DNA of 64,000 bases from Deltaproteobacteria bacterium (lineage in GTDB: Bacteria; UBA10199; JADGCS01): positions 1 to 64,000 of the forward strand of contig JACKPK010000005.1 in assembly GCA_024233595.1 (NCBI GenBank). The letters are read 5' to 3'. Made by a program: the position numbers and the translations under genes. The notes under the pieces were generated by a model. The model was given only the letters and a program-made list of their open reading frames with translations, made no database searches and had not been told where the DNA came from. Below are positions 1 to 8,854 of this stretch, one piece after another. Every line of letters starts with the position of its first letter. Positions within the stretch are counted from its first letter, which is position 1.

Positions 1-34
1 GCACCTAAGCACCTAAGCACCTACGTGTCGCGCC
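1..34. repeat. CYTARG octamer array, partial, with trailing module
   Basis: CCTAAG hexamers spaced by a CA dinucleotide (8-bp period) run from the window edge and end in CCTACG. The block at 12-27, CCTAAGCACCTACGTG, is the exact reverse complement of 1931-1946 at the end of the large array, so thiE-dus lies between inverted copies. The following CTACGTGTCGCGCC recurs with one change at 31349-31362, also directly after an array. The array is cut by the window start. Confidence 0.8.
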
Positions 35-730
35 CTAGTCCGCCTGCTCGTTCTCCGTAGTTCGTCTCAGACGAACGTAGGAGGATGGCGGACGAAGGCG
101 GAAGTACCTATTCTGTAATTCTTGTCCCACAAATTTTCCATTTTGCACCAATCCCGAAAGCACGGCGGCCATTTCGCAACCCGTGTCGGCAATCATTTTG
201 ATTTCGTTGATGCTGGTGATGCCACCAATTGCCACTTTGGGTAAGTTCACTTCTTTTATGATTTCTTTTAAACCAGCAAGGCCAAGATCGGTGGTGTTGT
301 CTTTTGATTGCGTGGCAAACACAGCGCCACAACCAATGTAATTTGCTCCCAAGGTCATGGCTTCTTTGGCTTGTGCGAGTGAGTGTGTCGAAAGACCCAG
401 TGTTTTTTGCGGGTAAGCTTTGCGCGCCATGCCAAAGGACATGTCTTTTTGCCCCAGGTGCAGGCCATCTACTTCAAATCCAGAATAGCATTCGTTGATC
501 AAATCAATATCGTCGTTGATGATGAGTTGAAAATCGCGATGTGATTTTAAAGACAGAGCGTGGCGTAATAAACTTTGTTTATCAATTTTGCTGATGCCTT
601 TTAAACGCAGCTGCATGATTGAGATGGAGCTGTTCTTGATGATCTCATCAATGAGGCGTTCTAAACCAAAGGCTTCGTGTTGTTTGGAATCGACAATGGC
701 GTAGATGCCTGCAAACACGGGTTTGCTCAT
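35..730 (-). CDS. thiE: Thiamine-phosphate synthase ThiE
   Basis: Condenses hydroxymethylpyrimidine diphosphate with thiazole phosphate to give thiamine phosphate in the cytoplasm. The 231-residue protein shows the TIM-barrel landmarks of the family in order: MQLRLKG near residue 40, IINDDIDL near 70, DGLHLGQKD near 88, LGLSTHS near 112, the phosphate-binding GCGAVFATQSKD near 134 and VAIGGI near 166. Its start codon overlaps the stop of dus by 4 bp, so the two are probably co-transcribed and translationally coupled. The last 25 or so residues (Arg/Ser/Pro-rich, ending ENEQAD) do not look like ThiE. They are encoded by a hairpin-forming repeat module next to the octamer array, so the original stop was probably lost to repeat DNA. 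No TPP riboswitch is visible. Confidence 0.93.
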   Translation of the reverse strand: MSKPVFAGIYAIVDSKQHEAFGLERLIDEIIKNSSISIMQLRLKGISKIDKQSLLRHALSLKSHRDFQLIINDDIDLINECYSGFEVDGLHLGQKDMSFGMARKAYPQKTLGLSTHSLAQAKEAMTLGANYIGCGAVFATQSKDNTTDLGLAGLKEIIKEVNLPKVAIGGITSINEIKMIADTGCEMAAVLSGLVQNGKFVGQELQNRYFRLRPPSSYVRLRRTTENEQAD

Positions 731-1731
731 GCTGGGAGGCTTTCTTTGTGAGGGATCGAAAGGTCAGGGCGTTCAAAAAAGTTTCGCATTTCTTCTTGGA
801 TGATATCTAAGTCATTTAAACGCACCACTTTGTTACGAAACTCCGCGCCGCCGCGTTCGCCTTTGGTGTAGGCGCAAATGAATTTACGCATCATTTTAAT
901 GCCTTTTTCTAAACCAAAATGGTTCACAAAAAGTTCGTACTGCCGCATCACCATGTCGGCGCGTTCTGATTTACTTGGGTTCCAAGGTGTTTGGTTCACA
1001 AAATCTTTAAAGATCCATGGTTTGGCAAAGGCGCCGCGGCCGGTCATCACAGCGTCGCAGCCAGTGAGTTTCATCATGCGGTGCGCGTCTTCAGCTTCTA
1101 TCACATCGCCATTACCAATAATGGGGATTGTGGCGTTTTCTTTGACATGACGAATAAAATCCCAATCTGATTTTCCTGAATACCCTTGGGCGCGTGTGCG
1201 GGCGTGAATAGCCAAGGCATCGACACCTTCTTGTTCGGCAATGTGTAAAACGGAAAGCGCGTTGCGTTTTTTATCGTCCCAACCAGCACGGATTTTAACG
1301 GTGAAGATGCCTTTAATGGCCTTGCGCATGGCGCGCAGAATTTTTGCCAACTCTTCTTCATCGCGCAGCAGAGCTGAGCCACCACCGTCATTCACAATTT
1401 TTTTAGCAGGGCAGCCTAGATTGAGGTCGATCACATCAACGCCTTGCGCTTCCACAATGCGAGCAGCCTCGGCCAGGGTTTCGGCATTGTTGCCAAAAAT
1501 CTGTTTGCCAATGGGGCGTTCGGACTCGTCATAAGCGAGCATGCCAAAGCTTTTTTGATCACCCATTTGCAGGGCCCTTGCGGACACCATTTGGTTAAAA
1601 ACCAGACCTGCGTCTAATTCTTTACAGAGTTGTCGAAAAGGCTTGAGCGTGATCCCACACATGGGGGCCAAAATGAGGCGGTGAGGGATTTCTAGGTTTT
1701 TAATGCGCAAGGGTTCCATGGCGGCCTGCAT
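727..1731 (-). CDS. dus: tRNA-dihydrouridine synthase, DusB-like
   Basis: Flavoenzyme that reduces uridine to dihydrouridine in tRNA. The 334 residues carry the family landmarks: LAPMCGIT near residue 21 (FMN-binding loop), GKQIFGNN near 75, the DLNLGCPAKKI signature near 100 with the catalytic cysteine, VKIRAGWDD near 145, and IPIIGNGD plus GRGAFAKPW for FMN phosphate binding near 200-240. Length and motif spelling fit the DusB group best, but DusA/B/C cannot be separated with certainty by eye. It is the upstream gene of a two-gene unit with thiE (4-bp overlap). Two in-frame ATGs, residues 1 and 5, are possible starts; neither has a clear Shine-Dalgarno. The large octamer array lies just upstream, so any promoter must be in or beside the array. 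Confidence 0.9.
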   Translation of the reverse strand: MQAAMEPLRIKNLEIPHRLILAPMCGITLKPFRQLCKELDAGLVFNQMVSARALQMGDQKSFGMLAYDESERPIGKQIFGNNAETLAEAARIVEAQGVDVIDLNLGCPAKKIVNDGGGSALLRDEEELAKILRAMRKAIKGIFTVKIRAGWDDKKRNALSVLHIAEQEGVDALAIHARTRAQGYSGKSDWDFIRHVKENATIPIIGNGDVIEAEDAHRMMKLTGCDAVMTGRGAFAKPWIFKDFVNQTPWNPSKSERADMVMRQYELFVNHFGLEKGIKMMRKFICAYTKGERGGAEFRNKVVRLNDLDIIQEEMRNFFERPDLSIPHKESLPA

Positions 1732-1764
1732 AGCAAGAATTGGGGGGCTTTCGCAAGAGGGGGG

Positions 1765-1946
1765 ATTAGGTGCCTAGGAGCTTAGGAGCTTAGGTGCTTA
1801 GGAGCTTAGGTGCTTAGGAGCTTAGGAGCTTAGGAGCTTAGGAGCTTAGGAGCTTAGGTGCTTAGGTACTTAGGCACTTAGGTACTTAGGCTCTTAGGTA
1901 CTTAGGCTCTTAGGTACTTAGGCTCTTAGGCACGTAGGTGCTTAGG
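1765..1946. repeat. 23-unit CYTARG octamer array
   Basis: Twenty-three hexamers, mostly CTTAGG with one each of ATTAGG, CCTAGG and CGTAGG, sit at exactly 8-bp steps separated by a variable dinucleotide (AG, TG, TA, CA, CT). The right half shows a higher-order alternation TA-CTTAGG-CT-CTTAGG repeated three times, which indicates duplication of pairs. The hexamer consensus CYTARG is its own reverse complement, so the array has no intrinsic strand. The last unit supplies the alaS stop codon (TTA at 1942-1944). The 8-bp period cannot keep a reading frame, and the spacing is too short and uniform for CRISPR. Confidence 0.95.
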
Positions 1947-4569
1947 ACTTTAAGCTGCTTCTTAATTTCTCGCCCACTTCCTGCAATCCTTCCGGTTGAT
2001 CACCGCCAGCCTGCGCCATTTCGGGTTTGCCGCCACCGCGACCACCAACAAGGGGAGCCAGTTCGTCCAAAAGGTTTTTAGCAGAGTACTTTGCACTCAG
2101 GTCTTTAGAAACAGCGATCACCAGAATGGCTTTGGGACCCGCTTTGGCGCCCACCACAGCAACACCCGATTTGAGTTTATCAAGAAGAGCTGTGGCAACA
2201 TCGCGCGCGCCTTTGACGTCGTCTGTTTGATGATACACCGCTTTGCCGCCATCAATTTCAAAAGCATCTTTAAGAAGGTCTTGTGAGGCACCACTGAGCA
2301 ACTTGGCTTTAAGGGCTTCGATTTCTTTGTCACGCTTTTTGATTTGTTTACGCAGCTGGTCGATTTTTTCGGGGATGTCTTCGCTTTTGCTTTTAAGATC
2401 GCTTGCTAATTGAGCGATGAGTTGGCTTTGTTTTTGCGAAAGCGCAAAGGCTTCTTCGCCAGTGACCGCCACAATACGACGCACACCCGCTGCCACGCTG
2501 CCTTCGGATACAATTTTAAAAAGACCAATTTCACTTGCTTGGTCCAAATGCGTGCCGCCGCAGAGCTCAATCGAGTAATCACCAATGCTCACCACGCGCA
2601 CATCATCGCCGTATTTTTCACCAAAGAACGCTAAGGCTCCTTTTTCGATGGCGTCATCATAGCTCATCTCTTGTTTTTCGATAGCGAGGTTGTCTAAAAT
2701 CACAGCGTTGACGGCGTTCTCAATTTGCTCCTGTTGTTCGGGAGACACGGCTTCAAAGTGAGAGAAGTCAAATCGCAAGAGCTTGTCATTGACCAAAGAA
2801 CCCGCTTGGCGCACATGCTCGCCTAAAATTTTGCGAAGAGCAGCGTGCATGATGTGGGTGGCTGTGTGATTGCGCATGGTGGGTTTTCGCACAGCGCGGT
2901 TCACCTTTAATTGTGCGGTGTCACCAACTTTTAATGTGCCATTTTGAATTTCGATTTTGTGAACAAAAACTGCTGGCACAGGCTTGATTGTGTCGGTGAT
3001 GAGGGCCTTTGCTTCACCAACGGTGAGCAGGCCTTTGTCGCCAACCTGTCCACCTGATTCACCGTAAAAAGGAGTTTGATCAAAAACAACTTCGGCTTTG
3101 CCTGTAGACGCGGTTTTGACAAGGTTGCCATTTTGCAAAAGTGCCACGATTTTAGCAGGGCTCTCGAGCGTTTCGTAGCCAAGGAATGTTGTTTGATTGT
3201 TCTCTGCAATTTGCAGGTAAAGTTCGTTCACGCCTTCTTGGCCAGAGCCTTTCCAGCCTTGGCGCGCGCGTTCTTTTTGTTCGTCCATGGCTTTTTCAAA
3301 GCCTTGCATGTCCACGCTCAAACCTTTTTCGCTCGCAATGAGCTCTGTTAAATCCAAAGGAAAACCAAAGGTGTCATAAAGTTTAAACGCCGCTTCTCCA
3401 GGAATGATTTTATTGCCGGCTTGGTTTTGAGTTTCGATTTCTTCTGATAAGAGCTTGAGCCCTTTGTCGAGAGTTTCAAAGAAACGCTCTTCCTCTGCCA
3501 GGGTGATTTTAGAAATGGTTTCTTGATTGCTTTCGAGTTCAGGATAAGCGCCACGCATTTCTGCAATGACTGTTGGGATGAGTTTGTGAAAGAAAGGGTG
3601 CGATTGGCCTAAAAGCTTGCCGTGACGAATAGCTCGACGCATGATGCGGCGTAAAACATAGCCGCGACCTTCGTTAGATGGCAAGACGCCGTCGTTGATT
3701 AAAAAGACAGTGGCGCGAATGTGATCGGCCAAAACACGCATGCTCACATCGTCTTCTTCGTTGTCGCCATAATTTTTACAGACGATTTTTTGAATGCGTT
3801 GCAAGATCGGCGTGAACAAATCAGAGTCGTAATTGCTTTGTTTGCCTTGTAATAAAGCGGTTAAACGCTCTAGTCCCATACCTGTATCAATAGAAGGTTT
3901 GGGCAAAGGATTCAGATTGCCTTCGCTGTCGCGATCAAACTGCATGAAAACTAAATTCCAAATTTCTAGGTATTTGTCGCAGTCACATTCGCCCAAAGCG
4001 CAGTTGGGGTTATTTAAAGAACAAGACATGTCTTGTTCGTAATGGATTTCGGAACAGGGCCCACAAGGGCCAGTCTCGCCCATGGCCCAAAAATTGTCTT
4101 TTTCACCAAGGCGTTTGATTTTATTTTTGGGAACACCAATTTCTTTTTCCCAAATCGCAAAGGCATCATCGTCATCTTTATAAACCGATACCCAGAGTTT
4201 TTCGATTGGCAACCCAATTTCTTTGGTGAGGAATTCCCAAGCAAACGCGATGGCTTCTTTTTTGAAGTAGTCCCCAAAACTAAAATTGCCCAGCATCTCA
4301 AAAAAAGTGTGGTGGCGAGCTGTGCGGCCTACGTTTTCTAAATCGTTGTGCTTGCCAGAAACACGCATGCACTTTTGGGCAGAAACAGCACGATTGTAAT
4401 CGCGTTTTTCTTGACCGGTGAACACGTTTTTAAAAGGCACCATGCCGGCGTTGGTGAAGAAAAGCGTAGGGTCATTTTGCGGGATGAGCGGTGCGCTTTT
4501 GACAAACTGATGTTTGTTTTGAGCGAAGTAATCGATAAATTTTTTACGGATGTCGTTTCCAGAAAGCAT
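1942..4569 (-). CDS. alaS: Alanyl-tRNA synthetase
   Basis: Charges tRNA-Ala with alanine and edits mischarged serine. The 875-residue protein has the usual AlaRS length and full domain order: class II catalytic core (NAGMVPFKNVFTG near residue 41, GPCGPCSEIHYE near 165), the tRNA-recognition stretch GRGYVLRRIMRRAIRHG near 300, the editing domain with HTATHIMHAALR near 570 and the zinc-binding CGGTH near 670, then a coiled coil and a glycine-rich C-Ala domain (VGGRGGGKPEMAQAGG). The start ATG is preceded by AGGATAGGA. The final residue and stop codon are encoded within the last octamer repeat unit. No second AlaRS or RecX/RecA neighbour is present. Confidence 0.98.
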   Translation of the reverse strand: MLSGNDIRKKFIDYFAQNKHQFVKSAPLIPQNDPTLFFTNAGMVPFKNVFTGQEKRDYNRAVSAQKCMRVSGKHNDLENVGRTARHHTFFEMLGNFSFGDYFKKEAIAFAWEFLTKEIGLPIEKLWVSVYKDDDDAFAIWEKEIGVPKNKIKRLGEKDNFWAMGETGPCGPCSEIHYEQDMSCSLNNPNCALGECDCDKYLEIWNLVFMQFDRDSEGNLNPLPKPSIDTGMGLERLTALLQGKQSNYDSDLFTPILQRIQKIVCKNYGDNEEDDVSMRVLADHIRATVFLINDGVLPSNEGRGYVLRRIMRRAIRHGKLLGQSHPFFHKLIPTVIAEMRGAYPELESNQETISKITLAEEERFFETLDKGLKLLSEEIETQNQAGNKIIPGEAAFKLYDTFGFPLDLTELIASEKGLSVDMQGFEKAMDEQKERARQGWKGSGQEGVNELYLQIAENNQTTFLGYETLESPAKIVALLQNGNLVKTASTGKAEVVFDQTPFYGESGGQVGDKGLLTVGEAKALITDTIKPVPAVFVHKIEIQNGTLKVGDTAQLKVNRAVRKPTMRNHTATHIMHAALRKILGEHVRQAGSLVNDKLLRFDFSHFEAVSPEQQEQIENAVNAVILDNLAIEKQEMSYDDAIEKGALAFFGEKYGDDVRVVSIGDYSIELCGGTHLDQASEIGLFKIVSEGSVAAGVRRIVAVTGEEAFALSQKQSQLIAQLASDLKSKSEDIPEKIDQLRKQIKKRDKEIEALKAKLLSGASQDLLKDAFEIDGGKAVYHQTDDVKGARDVATALLDKLKSGVAVVGAKAGPKAILVIAVSKDLSAKYSAKNLLDELAPLVGGRGGGKPEMAQAGGDQPEGLQEVGEKLRSSLKS

Positions 4570-4666
4570 AAAATTCCTATCCTGAGCCTAGAGTCGTCAT
4601 AAATTAAACTTTTTTGAGGATTTACCGCTGTTTGGCTCTTGGTTTCAATGTTTTTTGGGCAAGAAT

Positions 4667-6979
4667 CTAGAGGCTCAAATCGCCGCAGATCACACCCAAA
4701 ATGCCTTGAGCCGCGCACAAGGACTGTCCTTGATTGTAGATGTCGATATCGTGAGTGAGTCCTGGCCAGGTCTTGATGAGTTTTGGGTTCAGGGTTTTGC
4801 TGATATCGTAAAATTGCAAGCCCTCAAAGCTAGGGATTGCTAGGGTGTTGCCTTGGTTCAAAAACTGGCTTCCCAAAAACATCTCTTTGCTTAAGGAGAT
4901 GTCGTGAAAGGTGCTTCTCAGATTGGTGTTGAGCAAATTGATCAAAGCGATTTTGGGTTCGCCTTTATCACGGTAAAAATAGAGGATGCGGTCTTTGTTG
5001 GGAGACAGCAGCGCAGCTTGCGCATTAAAATCGATGCCGACAAGATTGACTGTTTCAATGGCCTCGGGCTCGCTGTTGCTCGTGTCGCTTAGGTCTTTCC
5101 AGGAATACAAATGCAGATCTTTGCCTGTGGCGATTAAGATTTGCTCTGTCGAAATGTGGAACACAAAGGCACGCTCTGAAAAATCAATTTTACGCACCAG
5201 ACGGCCTTGGCTTGGTGATGTCATGGCATAAAAAGAAACCGAATAGGCTGGCGCGTTTGGGTTACGTGTTTTGCGTTTTTCACTGATAGCAATGATTTCG
5301 CCAAGCTCAGTTGAAAAGGCATCCCAAGAAATGACTTGATGAGAACCAATGGGAAGTGTTTGCACACGGCTAAAATCAACATCCAAATGCGAGATGCTAT
5401 CGTCCTGGCGGTTATGCAACAACAAACCAAAAGGAGTGGGGAGCACTTGATCGTATAATTGTGGGCGGTTGTGTTGTGGTTCTTGTAACACCAGTTCTGG
5501 GTTCTGAAAATCAGTGGTGCCATACAAACGATGCGACTGGCCTCCTGGTGCCAATTCAAAAAGAACAAAACGATCATCGTTGAGTAAAACAACCTTGCGT
5601 GCATCTGACCCTTGGTCGGCTGATTTTTCTAACACCAAAGTGTACTCATCTTTAATGAGCTTTTCGGCACCGATTTGTGCCAGCGGGGCTTGGTCTTTTT
5701 GGTTCAGCAAAGACTCATCAATGACTTTGGCTCTTTTGATCACGTCTTGATTCAGTGAAATTTTTAAAGATTGAATGTGATTATTGGTGACGGTGATGAG
5801 AAGCCCTTGTGAAAAACCCCAGGTTTCAAGACGAGTGTTTTCGCTCAAAGCGCCACGTAAAAAACGATTCTCGTTCAGGGAGTAAAGGCGCACTGGACCG
5901 TTTTGCAAAAGGGAGTCGGCTTCGCGTCCCACAAGCAAAGAGCTCTGCGCGTCCCATTTGACTTGCTTAAGAGCAAGGCCCAATCCTTTTAAAGCGCCAA
6001 TGTCTTTGATTTGGTCTTTTTGCTCTGAAAGGGTGATGATTTGAACCTGAGAGAACAACTCGGGTTTGTCTTCGTAACCCACAATCAATTGCTTTTGGTG
6101 AATCCCTAAGATGATAAAAGGGCGTGCCAAGCGAATGCTGGCTTTTAATTCTAAATCGCTTGTGTTGATCAAATCCAAATGACCCGCACGCGACACAAAC
6201 AAGGTGTTGTTCACAAGCAAAGCTTGTTCTGCGTTGGCCACAGGGAGATCTTTGATGACATTGATTTTGTCGAGATTGGCTAAATCAATGAATTGAATTT
6301 TATCTGGCAGCATCAAGGCCATGCGTTGTTTGTCTAATAAGTAGGGCGTGCCATTGACTTCAAAGCTTTTGAGAAGGTGCATGCTTTGGGTGTTGTCGGC
6401 GTTGATTTGACGGCGGAATAATTCTAAGATTTGTCCTTTTTGCCAAACGGCAACCAAATAGCTTTTGGTGTTGATGTCCTGAGAATCCGCGTTGGTTTCA
6501 AGTTGTTCTTGGACAAGCAGTGCCTCTGCGGTGAGCGTGACACGTGCTTTTTCTTTAAGTTGATCATCGTAAAAGGCGAGGTACTCGGGGTAGTGTAAGT
6601 AAGTGCCAAGGCTAGCCTGAAAAACATTTTGCGCGATGCCGCCAATTTTTCTTTTTATGAGCAGAGCACCTTGCTGATTCTTTTTGCTCGAGTTGCTTTT
6701 ACTTTCTTTTAAAAAAAGCGAAGCGTGATTGGCGGGTTGGTCATCTTGTGAATTGGCAGCAGGCTCTTCTTTGGGATTTTCATTTTTTTTAGCAGTTGTT
6801 TTTTTGCGTTCTGATTCAGTGGGGGCTTTTTTGGCGCGCGAGCTTTTTTTATTTTTTGCGGGGACGTCGTCTTTAGAAAAAAAACCAACGACTTCGTCTT
6901 GCAGCGTGGTCAACTGATCGCAGCTCGCAAAATTCATAACAAAGGCCAACAAGGTGAAAACAAGGATCCAAGATTTCAT
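4667..6979 (-). CDS. Large lipoprotein with predicted beta-propeller fold
   Basis: The chosen start (ATG at 6979) gives a signal peptide MKSWILVFTLLAFVMNFASC with a lipobox cysteine, so the protein is probably an outer-membrane or periplasm-facing lipoprotein. An ATG 27 bp upstream is in frame but would put charged residues before the signal. After the cysteine comes a Lys/Glu/Ser/Asn-rich linker (about residues 25-100). The remaining 650 residues are repeated beta-strand-like segments of about 45-60 residues with Gly-turns (for example LLVNNTLFVSRAGHLDLI and IPSFEGLQFYDIS), as expected for a beta-propeller. I recognise no catalytic motif. It lies downstream of and divergent from the acyltransferase gene, and alaS follows on the same strand. 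A secreted propeller family with a C-terminal propeller (PF09826-like) is a possible relative; function unknown. Confidence 0.75.
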   Translation of the reverse strand: MKSWILVFTLLAFVMNFASCDQLTTLQDEVVGFFSKDDVPAKNKKSSRAKKAPTESERKKTTAKKNENPKEEPAANSQDDQPANHASLFLKESKSNSSKKNQQGALLIKRKIGGIAQNVFQASLGTYLHYPEYLAFYDDQLKEKARVTLTAEALLVQEQLETNADSQDINTKSYLVAVWQKGQILELFRRQINADNTQSMHLLKSFEVNGTPYLLDKQRMALMLPDKIQFIDLANLDKINVIKDLPVANAEQALLVNNTLFVSRAGHLDLINTSDLELKASIRLARPFIILGIHQKQLIVGYEDKPELFSQVQIITLSEQKDQIKDIGALKGLGLALKQVKWDAQSSLLVGREADSLLQNGPVRLYSLNENRFLRGALSENTRLETWGFSQGLLITVTNNHIQSLKISLNQDVIKRAKVIDESLLNQKDQAPLAQIGAEKLIKDEYTLVLEKSADQGSDARKVVLLNDDRFVLFELAPGGQSHRLYGTTDFQNPELVLQEPQHNRPQLYDQVLPTPFGLLLHNRQDDSISHLDVDFSRVQTLPIGSHQVISWDAFSTELGEIIAISEKRKTRNPNAPAYSVSFYAMTSPSQGRLVRKIDFSERAFVFHISTEQILIATGKDLHLYSWKDLSDTSNSEPEAIETVNLVGIDFNAQAALLSPNKDRILYFYRDKGEPKIALINLLNTNLRSTFHDISLSKEMFLGSQFLNQGNTLAIPSFEGLQFYDISKTLNPKLIKTWPGLTHDIDIYNQGQSLCAAQGILGVICGDLSL

Positions 6980-7056
6980 GTTTTCTATTCTTACCCAAAA
7001 AAACACACGAATCCATTGATTTTTTTAAGGTTTTTAAAAGATCCTGAATTGACTTT

Positions 7057-8796
7057 GTGCGGAGGCGGCTCTATCTTTTGGCGGTGATGTTTCTATTATT
7101 TGTGATCGCCAGCTTATTTTTTTTAGTGCCTGCCTTAAGGTTGTTGTTTTTGTTTGTTTGGCCAGTGGCAGAGCGTTTTGCTTCGCAAGATTCTGTTTTT
7201 GTCCCAGATCCTCAAAAATCATTTTTGGCCAAAGTCGGTATGGGGCTTGCTCAATACGAGTATTATCTACGGCCCTTTCGTAATGTGTTTATCACCTGGC
7301 CCTTGTTTTTAGGCACTTTTGGCCTTCTGATTTGCACAGTTTTTTATGATCCGGGAGAATCAGGCTTTTGGCTTGCGCCCTGGCTTGTTCTTTGTGGGGT
7401 GGCGTTGTTGCAACACCGGCATCGTTTGATCACCGATGTGCGCTTTTCTGCTTTTATTGCCGAAGAACCCGAAGGCTCTCCTGAGCAAACTTTTGGTCTT
7501 TATAAATGGCAAATGGCTTTTGGTGGCATCGCGTTTGATAAAATCCATTTTCCAAAACGAGAATCACACACCGCTTTTAATTTCCACAAAACGAATCGAC
7601 CCGAGATCAAACGCAAGCCTTTGTTTGTGAGCTTATTTGACACAGCGGCTTTAGCGGGCATTGCTATGCACGCGTACCGTGTGGTGGGGCAAAATTACAT
7701 TGGTAATGTTTTTGATGCGCTGGCGCAGCTCTGGGGCAAATTGATTTTATGGCATTGTCAGGGCGAATTTAACATCAAGGGTTTAGAAAACCTAGAAGGC
7801 AAGCGCGGCAAGTTCATCTTTTTATTCAATCACAAAAGTTCGTTTGATTTTATTCTGACCAATCTGGCTTTGGCGCATGTCAAAATCAACGGCCGTTTTG
7901 CAAGACCGCGTTTCATTTTGGCCAAGGATCATTTTAAAGATAATCAATTTCTTTATAAGATCATTGGCATGGGACAAGCTTGCGAGGCTGTGGGCATGTT
8001 TTTTATCCCGCGTAAAAATCGCAAAGAGGGCATTCAGTTTCTTAAAGATTTATCGCGCCACTTTATAGATTGCCAAGACGACATGGTGATTTACCCGCAG
8101 GGCACACGTGCGGATGGCAATGTGAGTCGTGCTGGCAAGCGTTGGGACGCGGGCTATTACACAACTTTCACAAAAAGTGATTTGGTGAGTCCTCATTCAC
8201 ATCTTAAAAAAGGACCCGCGCACCTCATCATCGACTTATTGCAAAACATGGCTAGCGATGGCTATCGCGATCCACTGCATCTTGTGTTTGTTGGCATTAA
8301 GGGTGCTGGCACAACCTGGCCTAAGAACGCGTTGAGTGTGCAAACCGAGAACGACATTCAGTTTGATTTTGGGCGTGTGGTGAGCCTAGATCCTGCGCTT
8401 GTGCAAGACTGGGGCATGGATCAGGAACAGCCAGATGAGCCAAAGCAACAGCAGATTCGAAAAGATTTGGTGCAAAAATTTTTGGCTCTGATTCACGGTG
8501 AGCTGCAAGAAATCCTGCAAGTGAATGACAACCTTTTGCAGCGTTACCTTACGGAATTGCGTGGCCAATTTCATTACGATGAGGAAAAGCTTGATCGCAT
8601 TCACAAGCTCATCAAAGAACAAAAAACAGAAACCATATACATGATTCTGGACCGCATTTACGCTTTAACCCCTTCCAAATGGAATGGCTATTTATCACAG
8701 TTATCGCAGCTCATTCTAGAAAAGTCTTCGGAAGAGCGCCGCACCGAGCTTTTAAAAGAGGTTTCCGAGGATTTGCTGGCGAAAAAAAAGAAATAA
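7057..8796 (+). CDS. PlsC-type 1-acylglycerol-3-phosphate O-acyltransferase family protein
   Basis: Probable membrane-bound acyltransferase of phospholipid synthesis or remodelling. The N-terminal 120 residues hold two or three hydrophobic helices (residues 5-35 and 85-125). The PlsC domain starts near residue 250 with the catalytic block FNHKSSFDFIL (NHx4D), then FIPRKNRKEG, YPQGTRADG (block III, with Gln where Glu is usual) and the hydrophobic VFVGIKGAG. A charged, possibly coiled-coil C-terminus of about 130 residues extends beyond the usual 240-300-residue enzyme. The GTG start shown sits before GGAGG at 7061-7065. That sequence could itself be the ribosome-binding site for a TTG at 7078, GTG at 7084 or ATG at 7087, so the first 7-10 residues are uncertain. 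The substrate cannot be read from sequence. Confidence 0.8.
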   Translation: MRRRLYLLAVMFLLFVIASLFFLVPALRLLFLFVWPVAERFASQDSVFVPDPQKSFLAKVGMGLAQYEYYLRPFRNVFITWPLFLGTFGLLICTVFYDPGESGFWLAPWLVLCGVALLQHRHRLITDVRFSAFIAEEPEGSPEQTFGLYKWQMAFGGIAFDKIHFPKRESHTAFNFHKTNRPEIKRKPLFVSLFDTAALAGIAMHAYRVVGQNYIGNVFDALAQLWGKLILWHCQGEFNIKGLENLEGKRGKFIFLFNHKSSFDFILTNLALAHVKINGRFARPRFILAKDHFKDNQFLYKIIGMGQACEAVGMFFIPRKNRKEGIQFLKDLSRHFIDCQDDMVIYPQGTRADGNVSRAGKRWDAGYYTTFTKSDLVSPHSHLKKGPAHLIIDLLQNMASDGYRDPLHLVFVGIKGAGTTWPKNALSVQTENDIQFDFGRVVSLDPALVQDWGMDQEQPDEPKQQQIRKDLVQKFLALIHGELQEILQVNDNLLQRYLTELRGQFHYDEEKLDRIHKLIKEQKTETIYMILDRIYALTPSKWNGYLSQLSQLILEKSSEERRTELLKEVSEDLLAKKKK

Positions 8797-8854
8797 AATT
8801 AAGCCTGATTTGGGCCCTTGAAGCGTTAACAAAATTTAATAAAAAGGGATTCTC

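Noticed and set aside
1765..1946. CRISPR array
   Set aside because: The unit is 8 bp with 2-bp spacers, far below any CRISPR repeat or spacer size, and no cas gene is present.
14..1946. Integron attC-like array
   Set aside because: The palindromic hexamers lack the R-box/L-box layout and spacing of attC sites, the array holds no cassettes, and no integrase is seen.
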